64,000 nucleotides of DNA from Pseudomonas hamedanensis (GTDB taxonomy: Bacteria; Pseudomonadota; Gammaproteobacteria; Pseudomonadales; Pseudomonadaceae): contig NZ_CP077091.1 of the NCBI RefSeq assembly GCF_014268595.2, positions 3,684,001-3,748,000 on the forward strand, read 5' to 3'. The notes below the pieces were generated by a model. It was not told the origin of the DNA and made no database searches. It worked only from the letters and a program-made list of their open reading frames with translations. A program made the translations under genes and the position numbers. How positions within the stretch are numbered: position 1 is the first letter of the stretch; each line of letters starts with the position of its first letter. Positions 36,961 through 44,913 of this stretch are shown in pieces.

Positions 36961-37304
36961 ACGGCCGGCAGCCTGTGGATAACTCTGTTGATGAAATTTC
37001 GCTGGATCCAATATCCTCGCCTGTTTCACGGCAATATTGACATTGGTCACTTTTTGTTCACATGAATAAAAAACCTGCAAAACAGGGATTTGCACCCAAA
37101 ATGAGAACGGCTCCGCAAAAACAGGCCTAAGCGCCCCATCGCGCCTGCGAGTTGTGCATAAGGCGCCAATCGAAACGACATAACCGCCGAATCTGCAGCC
37201 TGCACAGCGAATATTTGCGAGTGTCCGCCAGCCTTGCTATACAAAGCCTGAACGCGCCGCCCGCGCACCGCAGAACAAGAAAAACCGACCGACAGGAAGC
37301 GACC
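36961..37304. other. intergenic region before the FkbM gene
   Basis: About 340 bases without a gene. A TTGACA occurs near 37037, but no good -10 box follows at the right distance. The stretch from 37125 has an upstream in-frame opening to the FkbM gene without a ribosome site. Confidence 0.35.
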
Positions 37305-38141
37305 GTGCCGTTCATTTCTTATGCACAGAACTTTGAAGACGTCCGCCTGTGGCGCGCGCTCAAGCAATTCGAAAACGGCTTCTACATCGATGTCGGCGCC
37401 AATGACCCGTGCCACGATTCGGTCACCAAAGCGTTCTACGACCATGGCTGGCAGGGAATCAACGTCGAACCGATGCAGAATTTCTACGACGCGCTCTGCC
37501 AGCAACGCCCGCGCGACACCACCGTGCAGTGCATCGCCAGCGACCAGCCCGGCGAAGTCACCTTCTACGGCATCCCCGACACCGGCCTGTCCACCGCCGA
37601 TCCCGCCGTGGCCCAGCAACGCAAAGACCTCGGCATGAACGTGCACCCGCTCACGGTCCAGGCCCGCACGCTCACCTCAATCTGCGAACAACACGCTGCC
37701 GACCGACCCATCCACTTCCTCAAGATCGACGTCGAAGGCCACGAGGAGACCGTCCTGCGCGGCATGGACTTCAGCCGCTTCCGCCCATGGATCATCGTTG
37801 TCGAAACCCCATGGCTGCGCGACCACACCTGGGAGCCATTGGTCACAGATGCCGGCTACCAGTCAATCCTGTTCGACGGCCTCAACACCTGGTTCCTCGC
37901 CGACGAACACCTCAACCTCAAACCCGCCTTCGACATCCCACCCTGCAACCTCGATAACTTCCACCTCTGCCGCGGCCACGCCCTCGCCCATCCGCTAACC
38001 CCCGACGAACCCGACACCGCCCGACAACTCGCCGCAGCCCTGCACCGCGCCGAACAGGCCGAAACGCAACTGCACGCACTGCAAAACAGCCGCACCGTGC
38101 GCCTTCTGCAAAAGCTGCGTAACACCCTGCGCAGCGCTTGA
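37305..38141 (+). CDS. FkbM family methyltransferase
   Basis: A 278-residue protein with the FkbM methyltransferase pattern: SYAQNFEDVRLWRAL at the start, YIDVGANDPCHDSVTKAFY as motif I, GINVEPMQNFYDAL, and the acidic FLKIDVEGHEETVLRGMDF near residue 145. FkbM enzymes often act on sugars of capsules, flagellin or LPS. The start is a GTG at 37305 with AGGAAG at good distance. The C-terminus ends in a Leu/Arg-rich helical tail (AEQAETQLHALQNSRTVRLL) often seen in glycan-linked proteins. It is the last core gene before the tRNA-Thr island. Confidence 0.87.
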   Translation: MPFISYAQNFEDVRLWRALKQFENGFYIDVGANDPCHDSVTKAFYDHGWQGINVEPMQNFYDALCQQRPRDTTVQCIASDQPGEVTFYGIPDTGLSTADPAVAQQRKDLGMNVHPLTVQARTLTSICEQHAADRPIHFLKIDVEGHEETVLRGMDFSRFRPWIIVVETPWLRDHTWEPLVTDAGYQSILFDGLNTWFLADEHLNLKPAFDIPPCNLDNFHLCRGHALAHPLTPDEPDTARQLAAALHRAEQAETQLHALQNSRTVRLLQKLRNTLRSA

Positions 38142-38176
38142 TTGCAGCCGCCACAAAAATAGTCTGAATTCAGGGG

Positions 38177-38204
38177 TTTACAGGATCCACCCAATCGCTA
38201 TAAT
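38177..38204 (+). promoter_or_regulatory. sigma-70 promoter of tRNA-Thr
   Basis: TTTACA, a 16-base spacer and a perfect TATAAT, ending 12 bases before the tRNA. Confidence 0.75.
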
Positions 38205-38216
38205 CGTCGCCCACAC

Positions 38217-38292
<76 letters not shown>

Positions 38293-38335
38293 TCCAAGGT
38301 TCCATAGAAGGCTTTCAAAATCTCTGGAACCCCCG

Positions 38336-38362
38336 AAAAACCCGCCTTCTGGCGGGTTTTTT
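38336..38362 (+). terminator. terminator downstream of tRNA-Thr
   Basis: Stem AACCCGCC / GGCGGGTT with loop TTCT and a six-T tail. Because the att core ends before it, this hairpin is probably brought by the element and replaces the original tRNA terminator. Confidence 0.82.
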
Positions 38363-38464
38363 CGTTTTGGCGTTCCATCGGTTTCCGTCAGAAACTGGTG
38401 GATTCCAATCGTTTTAAGGGTAGAGTTTGGGGTACAGGTCACTTCGATAAAAGGGAGTACCCTT

Positions 38465-39784
38465 ATGTCGCGCACCACAGCTCCGCTCTCCGACGTAGCT
38501 TGCCGCTTGGCAAAACCTACAGACCGCGCCTACAAGCTTTTCGATGGCGATGGCCTCTATCTCCTAGTCCAACCCAATGGCCGCAAAGGCTGGCGGCTCC
38601 GTTACGTCAAACCTGACGGACGGGAAGGACTGACCTCGTTCGGCAACTACCCCGTGATTGGCCTCGCCGATGCGCGCCGCAAGCGCTTGGAAGTCAAGCG
38701 AATGCTGGCGGATGGCGTTGATCCTATAGAGACCAAGCACCAAGCCAAGGCGGAAGCCGTAATCAAAGGCAGAACCTTTGAAAGCGTTGCGCTCGACTGG
38801 CATACGGAAATGTCGGCCAAGTGGGCACCAGGCCATTCCAAGACAGTGATGAGCCGCCTCAAAACCCACGTATTCCCGCTGATCGGCGCACGCGCCATTG
38901 TTGATCTCGACACCCATGACCTTATGCAGCCCTTGGAAGCGATCAAGAAGCGCGGAACGATAGACGTAGCTTTAAGGGTACAAAACTACCTGCAGAGCAT
39001 CATGCGCGAAGCAAAACGCCTCCGGCTTATTACCTCAAACCCTGCTTACGACCTCGAAGGCTTGATCAAAGCCCCGCGGGTGGTACATCGCCCCGCTCTA
39101 CCCTTATCGCGACTACCGGAACTACAGGAGCGGATCGACACCTATAAAGGCCGGGCACTTACCCGTCTGACGGTGATGCTGTCGCTGCATGTGTTTGTAC
39201 GATCCAGCGAGCTGCGTTTCGCACGCTGGAGCGAGTTCGACCTCAAGCGTGGCACCTGGGAGATACCGGACACTCGACCCGCGTTGGAGGGAGTACCCTT
39301 TTCCACAAGGGGTACGAAGATGGCAGGGGATATCCATTTAGTACCCTTATCGCCGCAAGCAGTGGCGCTACTCGAAAAAATCCATGCACTCACAGGCAAA
39401 TTCGCATTGGTCTTCGCAGGGGATGCCAAACCCTGGAAGCCCATGTCCGAAAATACCGTGAACAACGCGCTTCGGACGATGGGATACGACACCAAAACCG
39501 ATATCTGCGGGCATGGATTTCGTTCGATGGCCTGCAGCGCACTGATCGAGTCAGGATTGTGGTCCGAGACAGCTATTGAACGGCAGATGAGCCACAAGGA
39601 GCGCAACAACGTCCGCGCCGCTTACATCCACAAGGCAGAGTTCATTGAGGAGCGCAGGCTGATCATGAACTGGTGGAGCCGGTACCTGGAGGCCAACCGG
39701 CAGGAGCATGTCACTCCGCATGAGTTCGCTAATCAGATTCGGGCGAATGTTACCCGGATGAAGGTGAAGCGGACCAATGATTGA
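38465..39784 (+). CDS. P4-type tyrosine integrase
   Basis: A 439-residue site-specific recombinase. The N-terminal DUF4102-like arm-binding domain reads LSDVACRLAKPTDRAYKLFDGDGLYL. The catalytic domain has Arg in LHVFVRSSELRFARW (near residue 246), HGFRSMACSALIE (His-x-x-Arg) and the late His/Tyr in QMSHKERNNVRAAYIH. Integrases of this type sit next to the tRNA they use, as here. AGGGAG lies before the ATG. GTACCC-type repeats occur before and inside the gene. Confidence 0.95.
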   Translation: MSRTTAPLSDVACRLAKPTDRAYKLFDGDGLYLLVQPNGRKGWRLRYVKPDGREGLTSFGNYPVIGLADARRKRLEVKRMLADGVDPIETKHQAKAEAVIKGRTFESVALDWHTEMSAKWAPGHSKTVMSRLKTHVFPLIGARAIVDLDTHDLMQPLEAIKKRGTIDVALRVQNYLQSIMREAKRLRLITSNPAYDLEGLIKAPRVVHRPALPLSRLPELQERIDTYKGRALTRLTVMLSLHVFVRSSELRFARWSEFDLKRGTWEIPDTRPALEGVPFSTRGTKMAGDIHLVPLSPQAVALLEKIHALTGKFALVFAGDAKPWKPMSENTVNNALRTMGYDTKTDICGHGFRSMACSALIESGLWSETAIERQMSHKERNNVRAAYIHKAEFIEERRLIMNWWSRYLEANRQEHVTPHEFANQIRANVTRMKVKRTND

Positions 39785-39815
39785 ATCCGCCACCCAAGTC
39801 ACTGAGACAGTCCTG

Positions 39816-40163
39816 CTATGGGAGCATGCCTAAAACCTCAGGCGTCAAGACCTGAAGCCCAATCCCAGACAACAGACTTGTGCCCAACACGAAGAGAGCT
39901 ACTTTCAACACCAAACGAATACCACCGCCGAATCCTTTATGACGCAACAAATAGCTGGCAACAATCTTCCTGTAACCATCGCCGTGGCTAAACGCATAGA
40001 TGATCGCCACCGCGAAGACAAACCATGCAGCGCGCTCGGGATGAGGCATCGTGATTATCGTCAACGCCAAACCGACACAAACAAAACCAATGCTATTAAC
40101 CTTCTTGAAATAGCTCTTGGCGATGGCTTCATCTTCATCGTCCAGAAAGAAATTCGGTCTCAT
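39816..40163 (-). CDS. hypothetical two- to three-pass membrane protein
   Basis: A 115-residue protein starting MRPNFFLDDEDEAIAKSYF, with hydrophobic helices near residues 25-42, 46-62 and 85-105. No family was recognised. It converges on the integrase gene and lies between the intact integrase and the integrase fragment at 40276, which makes it part of the island. Confidence 0.55.
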   Translation of the reverse strand: MRPNFFLDDEDEAIAKSYFKKVNSIGFVCVGLALTIITMPHPERAAWFVFAVAIIYAFSHGDGYRKIVASYLLRHKGFGGGIRLVLKVALFVLGTSLLSGIGLQVLTPEVLGMLP

Positions 40164-40275
40164 TGATATGCTCCTTTTGAGATCACAGTGCCGATCACCA
40201 TGTCATCCAGTCACAGATTAAGAACTCTCTCTGACCGTTTCCACCCAAAGCAGGCGCATTACCCCCGCAAATTGA

Positions 40276-40362
40276 CAGGAGCATGTCACTCCACACGAAT
40301 TCGCAAATCAGACCGGAGCGAACGTCACTCGCCTAAAAGCAAAACGTGGCGCAATTGAGTAA
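40276..40362 (+). pseudogene. 3' fragment of a second P4-type integrase
   Basis: One frame reads QEHVTPHEFANQTGANV then TRLKAKRGAIE and a stop. This matches the last 28 residues of the intact integrase (QEHVTPHEFANQIRANV then TRMKVKRTND and stop) at most positions, including twelve identical residues in a row. The DNA also matches, for example GGAGCATGTCACTCC. The rest of this integrase is missing, so it is the remnant of a related element. Confidence 0.85.
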
Positions 40363-40403
40363 GCGCTCGGCCTTCATATCTCGGTGACCTGCTTGTCCAT
40401 GCG

Positions 40404-40448
40404 GGTCCATCCAAACAGGGCTGCAAAGCCGCCCTGCTTGGATGGACC
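40404..40448. repeat. inverted repeat, GGTCCATCCAA stem
   Basis: GGTCCATCCAA pairs with TTGGATGGACC; an inner CAGGGC / GCCCTG stem extends it. No T run follows on the plus strand. Confidence 0.75.
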
Positions 40449-40479
40449 TCACTTAAAAAATCTAAAGCCCACGCAACTG

Positions 40480-40572
40480 TCTGTGGAAAACCACAGATTT
40501 CCACCGGTGGATAATTTCATCCACAGCCGCAGAACTCTCGAAAATTCGAGCCTTGACCCAAATTATCCACAG
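40480..40572. other. cluster of DnaA-box-like sequences
   Basis: A perfect TTATCCACA is at 40563, with related sites in the same 90 bases: GTGGATAA at 40507 (opposite orientation), ATCCACAG at 40519 and CTGTGGAAAA at 40481. Clusters like this occur at replication origins, but no replication gene is present nearby. Confidence 0.35.
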
Positions 40573-40808
40573 GCGTAGAAAAGATCGGGCAAAGCGCTGT
40601 CGTTGACAGCAACCCAGGTAGCCAGAACCTTTAAGGCTACGCCACACCGTGGTGGTTCTCCCAAAGTGCGATTAGCGTCCGGCGGCTCGCACGGTCACAG
40701 CGATGTGATGGATGCCTACTTTTACCAGTGTGCCCACTGCGGCAACTTCCCCCTTTCATAGCTGCCCTGCAGCAACCTATCCGCTTGGCCATTTCCTTGT
40801 GCCAACCT

Positions 40809-40843
40809 GCGCCCGTCTCTTTCTCCCGGAAAGAGACGGGCGC
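40809..40843. repeat. 15-base perfect inverted repeat
   Basis: GCGCCCGTCTCTTTC and its exact complement are separated by five bases (TCCCG). It could fold into a very stable hairpin in DNA or RNA. No T run follows. Confidence 0.85.
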
Positions 40844-41274
40844 TCCTACCACTGCTGCAGCCCTACTCGTACAAGGCATTGCGGCATTTCCCCTCGTGAC
40901 AATCGGCGTGACAAACACCGGAAAGTCACCAGCAACAGCGATGCAGATGATGGTGCCGCAGCCTACAGAATGGACTGCACCTGACTGACAGTCAGGCACG
41001 CCCCGGTCATCGCTTCACTGCCTTCACCTGACTCAGGATCTCGCGGCACCGGTCTCGTCAGCCAGTGCAGCCTCCACCCGCCCACTTCCTCGGAAGTGCT
41101 CAGGAGGCCAGATCATGAGATGCCCAAGCTCCCGGTCGTAAAGAGCCGCCAGTCCCGCGTTAGTGGACAACCCTCACAGGTCGCAGGGGCCTTGATCCCT
41201 GATAACACTCAACATCCGTGGCGGGATGACGTGGGGAAAGCTTCAAGGGTTTTGGCTTCGAGAGGAGTTGGATC

Positions 41275-42255
41275 ATGGCATTGGTCGGTAGACGGGATGG
41301 GCGCAATTTTGGCTATGGGCGACAACTGAGTTATGCCGGGCCGCAGGCGCTGAAAGATCTATTTGGCGACGGGCATTACGGCACGGTCAAAGCGCACAGT
41401 GATCGGTGGCGGGCGTTTGTGCGCTGGTGTCGGTCCGAAGGTGGGCCGGAATTCAACGATGCGAGGAAGATCAATCGGCAGACCTTGCTGGACTACGCCG
41501 GGTACCTACGCCAGCAAGTTGAAAATGGTGAGCTTGCCATCGCGACTGCGCAAAACCGATTGTCCAGCGTCAACAGAACCATGGCAGCGCTTCGTGGTGA
41601 TCAGTATGTAAGGGTGGCAAGTCCGAGCAAGGTGCTTGGGATGCAGCGCACCGGCGTCCGCACCATGCCTCCGCAAGGCCAGGACCGCGATCACGTAAAA
41701 CGTATCGTCGACGTCCTCTCTGAACATCTGCAACCGCGCGCCGCGGCCATCGCTCAGTTGGCGCGAGCAACCGGCATGCGCCTGCGAGAGGCCATTTTGG
41801 CTGATCTTCCTCGACTGCAAAGGGAGGCCGAACGATACGGCAAGATCAACATTCAAGATGGCACCAAAGGTGGCCGCTCGGGTGCGTCGGCGCCTCGTTG
41901 GATCTGGGTGGATAATCATATTCGTGAAGCGCTCACGTACGCCAAGCAGGCCTCTCCCGTCGGAAGCGACAACTTGCTTGCACTGAACGAAAGCTACCTA
42001 GACTTTCAACAGCGAATCATCCGCCCTGCACGGGACATCCTTCACGCGCACAACCTCAAGGGATTCCACGAATTGCGTGCGGCCTACGCATGCGAACGGT
42101 ATGAGCAGATTACAAACCAACTTGCGCCAATCAAAGGAGGTAGTTGCTACCAGCTCGACCAACACCTCGATCAGGAGGCACGCGCACAAATCAGCTATGA
42201 GCTGGGGCACGGTCGTATCGACGTAGTTTCGGCTTACATCGGTGGCCGAGCATGA
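41275..42255 (+). CDS. second tyrosine recombinase (integrase domain-containing protein)
   Basis: A 326-residue protein unlike the P4 integrase. The N-terminal half looks like a SAM-like core-binding domain (VKAHSDRWRAFVRWCRSEGG). The catalytic residues are visible: Arg in ARATGMRLREAI (near residue 168), Lys in DGTKGGRSG, His-x-x-Arg in FHELRAAYACERYE, and His/Tyr in ELGHGRIDVVSAYIGG. Its start is preceded by GAGAGGAG. It overlaps the next gene by ATGA, and that gene overlaps the third in the same way, so all three form one operon. In such islands this type often accompanies cargo genes. Confidence 0.9.
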   Translation: MALVGRRDGRNFGYGRQLSYAGPQALKDLFGDGHYGTVKAHSDRWRAFVRWCRSEGGPEFNDARKINRQTLLDYAGYLRQQVENGELAIATAQNRLSSVNRTMAALRGDQYVRVASPSKVLGMQRTGVRTMPPQGQDRDHVKRIVDVLSEHLQPRAAAIAQLARATGMRLREAILADLPRLQREAERYGKINIQDGTKGGRSGASAPRWIWVDNHIREALTYAKQASPVGSDNLLALNESYLDFQQRIIRPARDILHAHNLKGFHELRAAYACERYEQITNQLAPIKGGSCYQLDQHLDQEARAQISYELGHGRIDVVSAYIGGRA

Positions 42256-42527
42256 GCAAGCCATTCGATATGGAGGTATTCCTCGCGGGAGTCATGAGCG
42301 GATCGCAAACGACACGTCAGCGCCACCTACACCAAGCAAAAGCCATCCAAGCAGCTATAGCTGTGCGCTGGAACCGAGACAATCCATGGACGTGGCAAAG
42401 AAAGCATGTGCTATGGTTTTTGTGCAGGAAAATACGACATCGAGCCGCGTCCACGCGTTATTACTATAAGCTGACTGCAGAGTTAATTGCTATGCGATTA
42501 AGTAAAAAATGGAGATTTGACACATGA
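42252..42527 (+). CDS. small recombinase-associated protein
   Basis: A 91-residue basic protein (MSKPFDMEVFLAGVMSGSQT; NPWTWQRKHVLWFLCRKIRH). Proteins of this kind follow the same recombinase in other Pseudomonas islands as far as I recall, so it may help recombination. It has no recognised domain. It is overlapped by four bases at both ends. Confidence 0.78.
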   Translation: MSKPFDMEVFLAGVMSGSQTTRQRHLHQAKAIQAAIAVRWNRDNPWTWQRKHVLWFLCRKIRHRAASTRYYYKLTAELIAMRLSKKWRFDT

Positions 42528-42883
42528 AAGAAACAACGCGAGCTAGGGTCGCCGCCATAGTCGGCGCTGCCAAAAATCAGAAAAAAATAAGTTCTATTTA
42601 CGACTATTCGACTTCATGCCATAGGAATATTTCAGCTAGCATCTCAAACGGAAAAGTTGAAGGGTATGACTATACAACATCTAGCTTCTTTTCTGGAAGC
42701 AGCAACAACTCACTAGACTTCTATGACTACAACAATTCAAAACATGTAAATCTCAAAATGAACGGAAATAAATTTGATGGCTATGACTACGACACAAAAA
42801 AATATTTTAGCGGAACCATAAATGGAAAAAATATTTCTCTGTACGATTACGATACTGGAACACACTACAACTACAGCATTTAA
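42524..42883 (+). CDS. YDY-repeat protein, unknown function
   Basis: A 119-residue protein with a basic helical start (MKETTRARVAAIVGAAKNQK) and five repeats of about 20 residues opening with YDY at residues 26, 48, 67, 87 and 107. The repeat pattern is roughly YDY(D/T/N)T..xFSGxxNGxxxSL, which suggests short beta strands packed in a ladder. It is much more AT-rich than core genes and uses AAA, AAT and TAT codons. It is translationally coupled to the small protein upstream. No family was recognised. Confidence 0.78.
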   Translation: MKETTRARVAAIVGAAKNQKKISSIYDYSTSCHRNISASISNGKVEGYDYTTSSFFSGSSNNSLDFYDYNNSKHVNLKMNGNKFDGYDYDTKKYFSGTINGKNISLYDYDTGTHYNYSI

Positions 42884-42999
42884 ACGCTAAGAACTAACTA
42901 AAAGCGTCACCAATTAAATATGCATCTGAACTTCATTAGCACTGCCTGACTTATCCAGATTTCCAGATAGTATCAGGCACTGCCTTCCAGCACCGGAAG

Positions 43000-44913
43000 C
43001 TAATCTAGATTTTTTACGTTCTCATGGCCGAACCAGTCCTTCGCTTTTTCAACAACTGCGTCAGATGGCGAGTGATAAAATAAAGCCAAATTTGATTTTG
43101 CACGGGTACAGCATACGTAGAGAATTTTACGCGTCCTATTCACCACACTTTCTTTATCCATACGATCAGTAAACAAATAATCAAAGTTATAGGAGTTCCA
43201 CCGCCCATTATTCAGAACAACCAGAACATCAGGAAATTCTCGACCTTTGGTTTTATGCTGAGTAGAGAATGGTGTGAATCCTTCAAGATATTCAAATAAT
43301 TTCTGAAATTGAGAGAATGGGAGCGCAGCCACTTGGTTATAAATATAACGCTTCGACTCGATAAATGATTGAAGGCGATCGTCAACCCTAACAAGGCCGT
43401 TTACATTTGCCTCATCGATAACTTGCTGTACTGTTTTATCATCGATTTTAGATAAATTGACAATCCTCTCCTTCAGTCTAACTTTATCACTCTTAGATGT
43501 GACCGCATGCTCAGTTACGCGAAGAAACTCATTAAAATTTCCATCCAAGTAAAGCTGGACATTTTTTTGTATTTTAAATAAATGTTTTATCAGGTCATCT
43601 CTATTACCCCCGCCACGCCCCAGCTCACTTCGATCAGATTTCTGATCGTCTATAAGCTGGTCTTTGTCGATATATAAAGAAGCCAGCTCACCATATGGGA
43701 AATCTAGCGCTCGATCATATATAGCTTGGTGTTCTGCAATATATATGGCCATGCCGTCTGTGGGATCAACTTCTTTTAAGGCTTTACCTGTCTTTTGATA
43801 CTTCAACTCGGCCAATACTTCTCCGAACGATTTTCCCTCGGAGTTAAAAGCAGGCTCCTTTTTCTTAATATAACTTTTGATCCTACGGACATACTCTAAA
43901 ATCTTATCGCCATCATAAATCCTCATCAACTCACTAAACCCTGCTTTGGCAGCGATAAGGTTATGAGTGAGATTGAGTTCCTTAGCGCCTGATGACTCGG
44001 AGAACTCCCAGCCCAAATATTCTTTTACAATATTAACGTCATCATTTGATGAATATAGAAATTGTATATGACCATCTTTTACACCCCCATCGCTGGTCAT
44101 ATTGGGAGCATTTAAATCTTTAGAAGGAACTTGGAAAAGTCCATCATTCCTAAGTTTGTTTGCCAAATCGATTACATTTTTTGGATTTCTTCGATTTTCT
44201 TCTTTCTTTATTTCTCTAACCTGCCCAACCCCCTCCCCTTTGTAAGCATCTAAATCACCAATGCCTTCATCATAAATTGCCTGCATTGCATCGCCAAAAA
44301 AACCAATAACATTTGGATCGCCAACTCTAGTCAACTGCGTAAGAAGTATATCTACAACTTCCGCCTGAGTATCTTGATACTCATCCACCATGATATATGG
44401 ATAACAATCTTTCAGTATTCGGCATAGTTTGTCGTATCTTTTAAACATCTCGTTAGCAAGTACAATAACTTCATCATGTGAAATTACCCCCTCCCTAAAT
44501 TTTACGTACTCCTTATACCTAACATCCCCCTCAATAGCATCTAACTTTTCTGGTTCGCCGTTGCCATCTAAAACTTTAAAACCTAATATTTCGTCATCAT
44601 TAATCAGCGCTAACAAAACCTCCTTTAGTTCTACTTGAAAATGTTTTATTACTCCCCAGAGAAAGTCATGAATCGTAGAAACGTGCAGATTTGGATGGCT
44701 GGCTCTGCCCTCAATCTCCCGCACCGCGGCGTTGGTGTAGGTAATACACGCTACGCGTGCCAAAGGCTTGAGGGTAACCAGATTCGTTATAACTTCTACC
44801 AAAGAGTAGGTTTTACCACTTCCAGCACCGCCACTCAGTAAAAAACTCTTACCCTCACAGATAGTATCAAGAATCTTTTTCGCCTCGTCACTAACCTCCT
44901 CTAAGTTCTTCAT
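43000..44913 (-). CDS. gajB: UvrD-like helicase, Gabija GajB type
   Basis: A 637-residue superfamily 1 helicase. Motif I is SGGAGSGKTYSL (residues 27-38), motif Ia YTNAAVREIEGRA, motif II VDEYQDTQAEVVDIL (near residue 176) and late motifs HKTKGREFPDVLVVLN and YVCCTRAKSNLALFYH. In Gabija, GajB works with the GajA nuclease in defence against phages. It is longer than the roughly 500-residue GajB studied in Bacillus cereus, with an extra block between motifs II and V. The ATG at 44913 overlaps the gajA stop (ATGA); a longer start at 44961 is less likely. The gene is AT-rich. Confidence 0.85.
   Translation of the reverse strand: MKNLEEVSDEAKKILDTICEGKSFLLSGGAGSGKTYSLVEVITNLVTLKPLARVACITYTNAAVREIEGRASHPNLHVSTIHDFLWGVIKHFQVELKEVLLALINDDEILGFKVLDGNGEPEKLDAIEGDVRYKEYVKFREGVISHDEVIVLANEMFKRYDKLCRILKDCYPYIMVDEYQDTQAEVVDILLTQLTRVGDPNVIGFFGDAMQAIYDEGIGDLDAYKGEGVGQVREIKKEENRRNPKNVIDLANKLRNDGLFQVPSKDLNAPNMTSDGGVKDGHIQFLYSSNDDVNIVKEYLGWEFSESSGAKELNLTHNLIAAKAGFSELMRIYDGDKILEYVRRIKSYIKKKEPAFNSEGKSFGEVLAELKYQKTGKALKEVDPTDGMAIYIAEHQAIYDRALDFPYGELASLYIDKDQLIDDQKSDRSELGRGGGNRDDLIKHLFKIQKNVQLYLDGNFNEFLRVTEHAVTSKSDKVRLKERIVNLSKIDDKTVQQVIDEANVNGLVRVDDRLQSFIESKRYIYNQVAALPFSQFQKLFEYLEGFTPFSTQHKTKGREFPDVLVVLNNGRWNSYNFDYLFTDRMDKESVVNRTRKILYVCCTRAKSNLALFYHSPSDAVVEKAKDWFGHENVKNLD

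Larger units (their letters stand above)
40363..41274. other. 912-base region without a convincing gene
   Basis: It separates the integrase remnant from the second recombinase. It contains a hairpin at 40404, a cluster of DnaA-box-like sites at 40480-40572 and a 15-base perfect inverted repeat at 40809. The open frames here have no ribosome sites and no known domains. It may serve as the control region of the recombinase operon. Confidence 0.6.

Noticed and set aside
40637..40999. Open frames between the integrase remnant and the second recombinase
   Set aside because: Both strands are open for about 90-120 codons, but there are no ribosome sites, and the sequence includes the perfect hairpin at 40809. 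Cys- and Arg-rich translations are typical of non-coding DNA.
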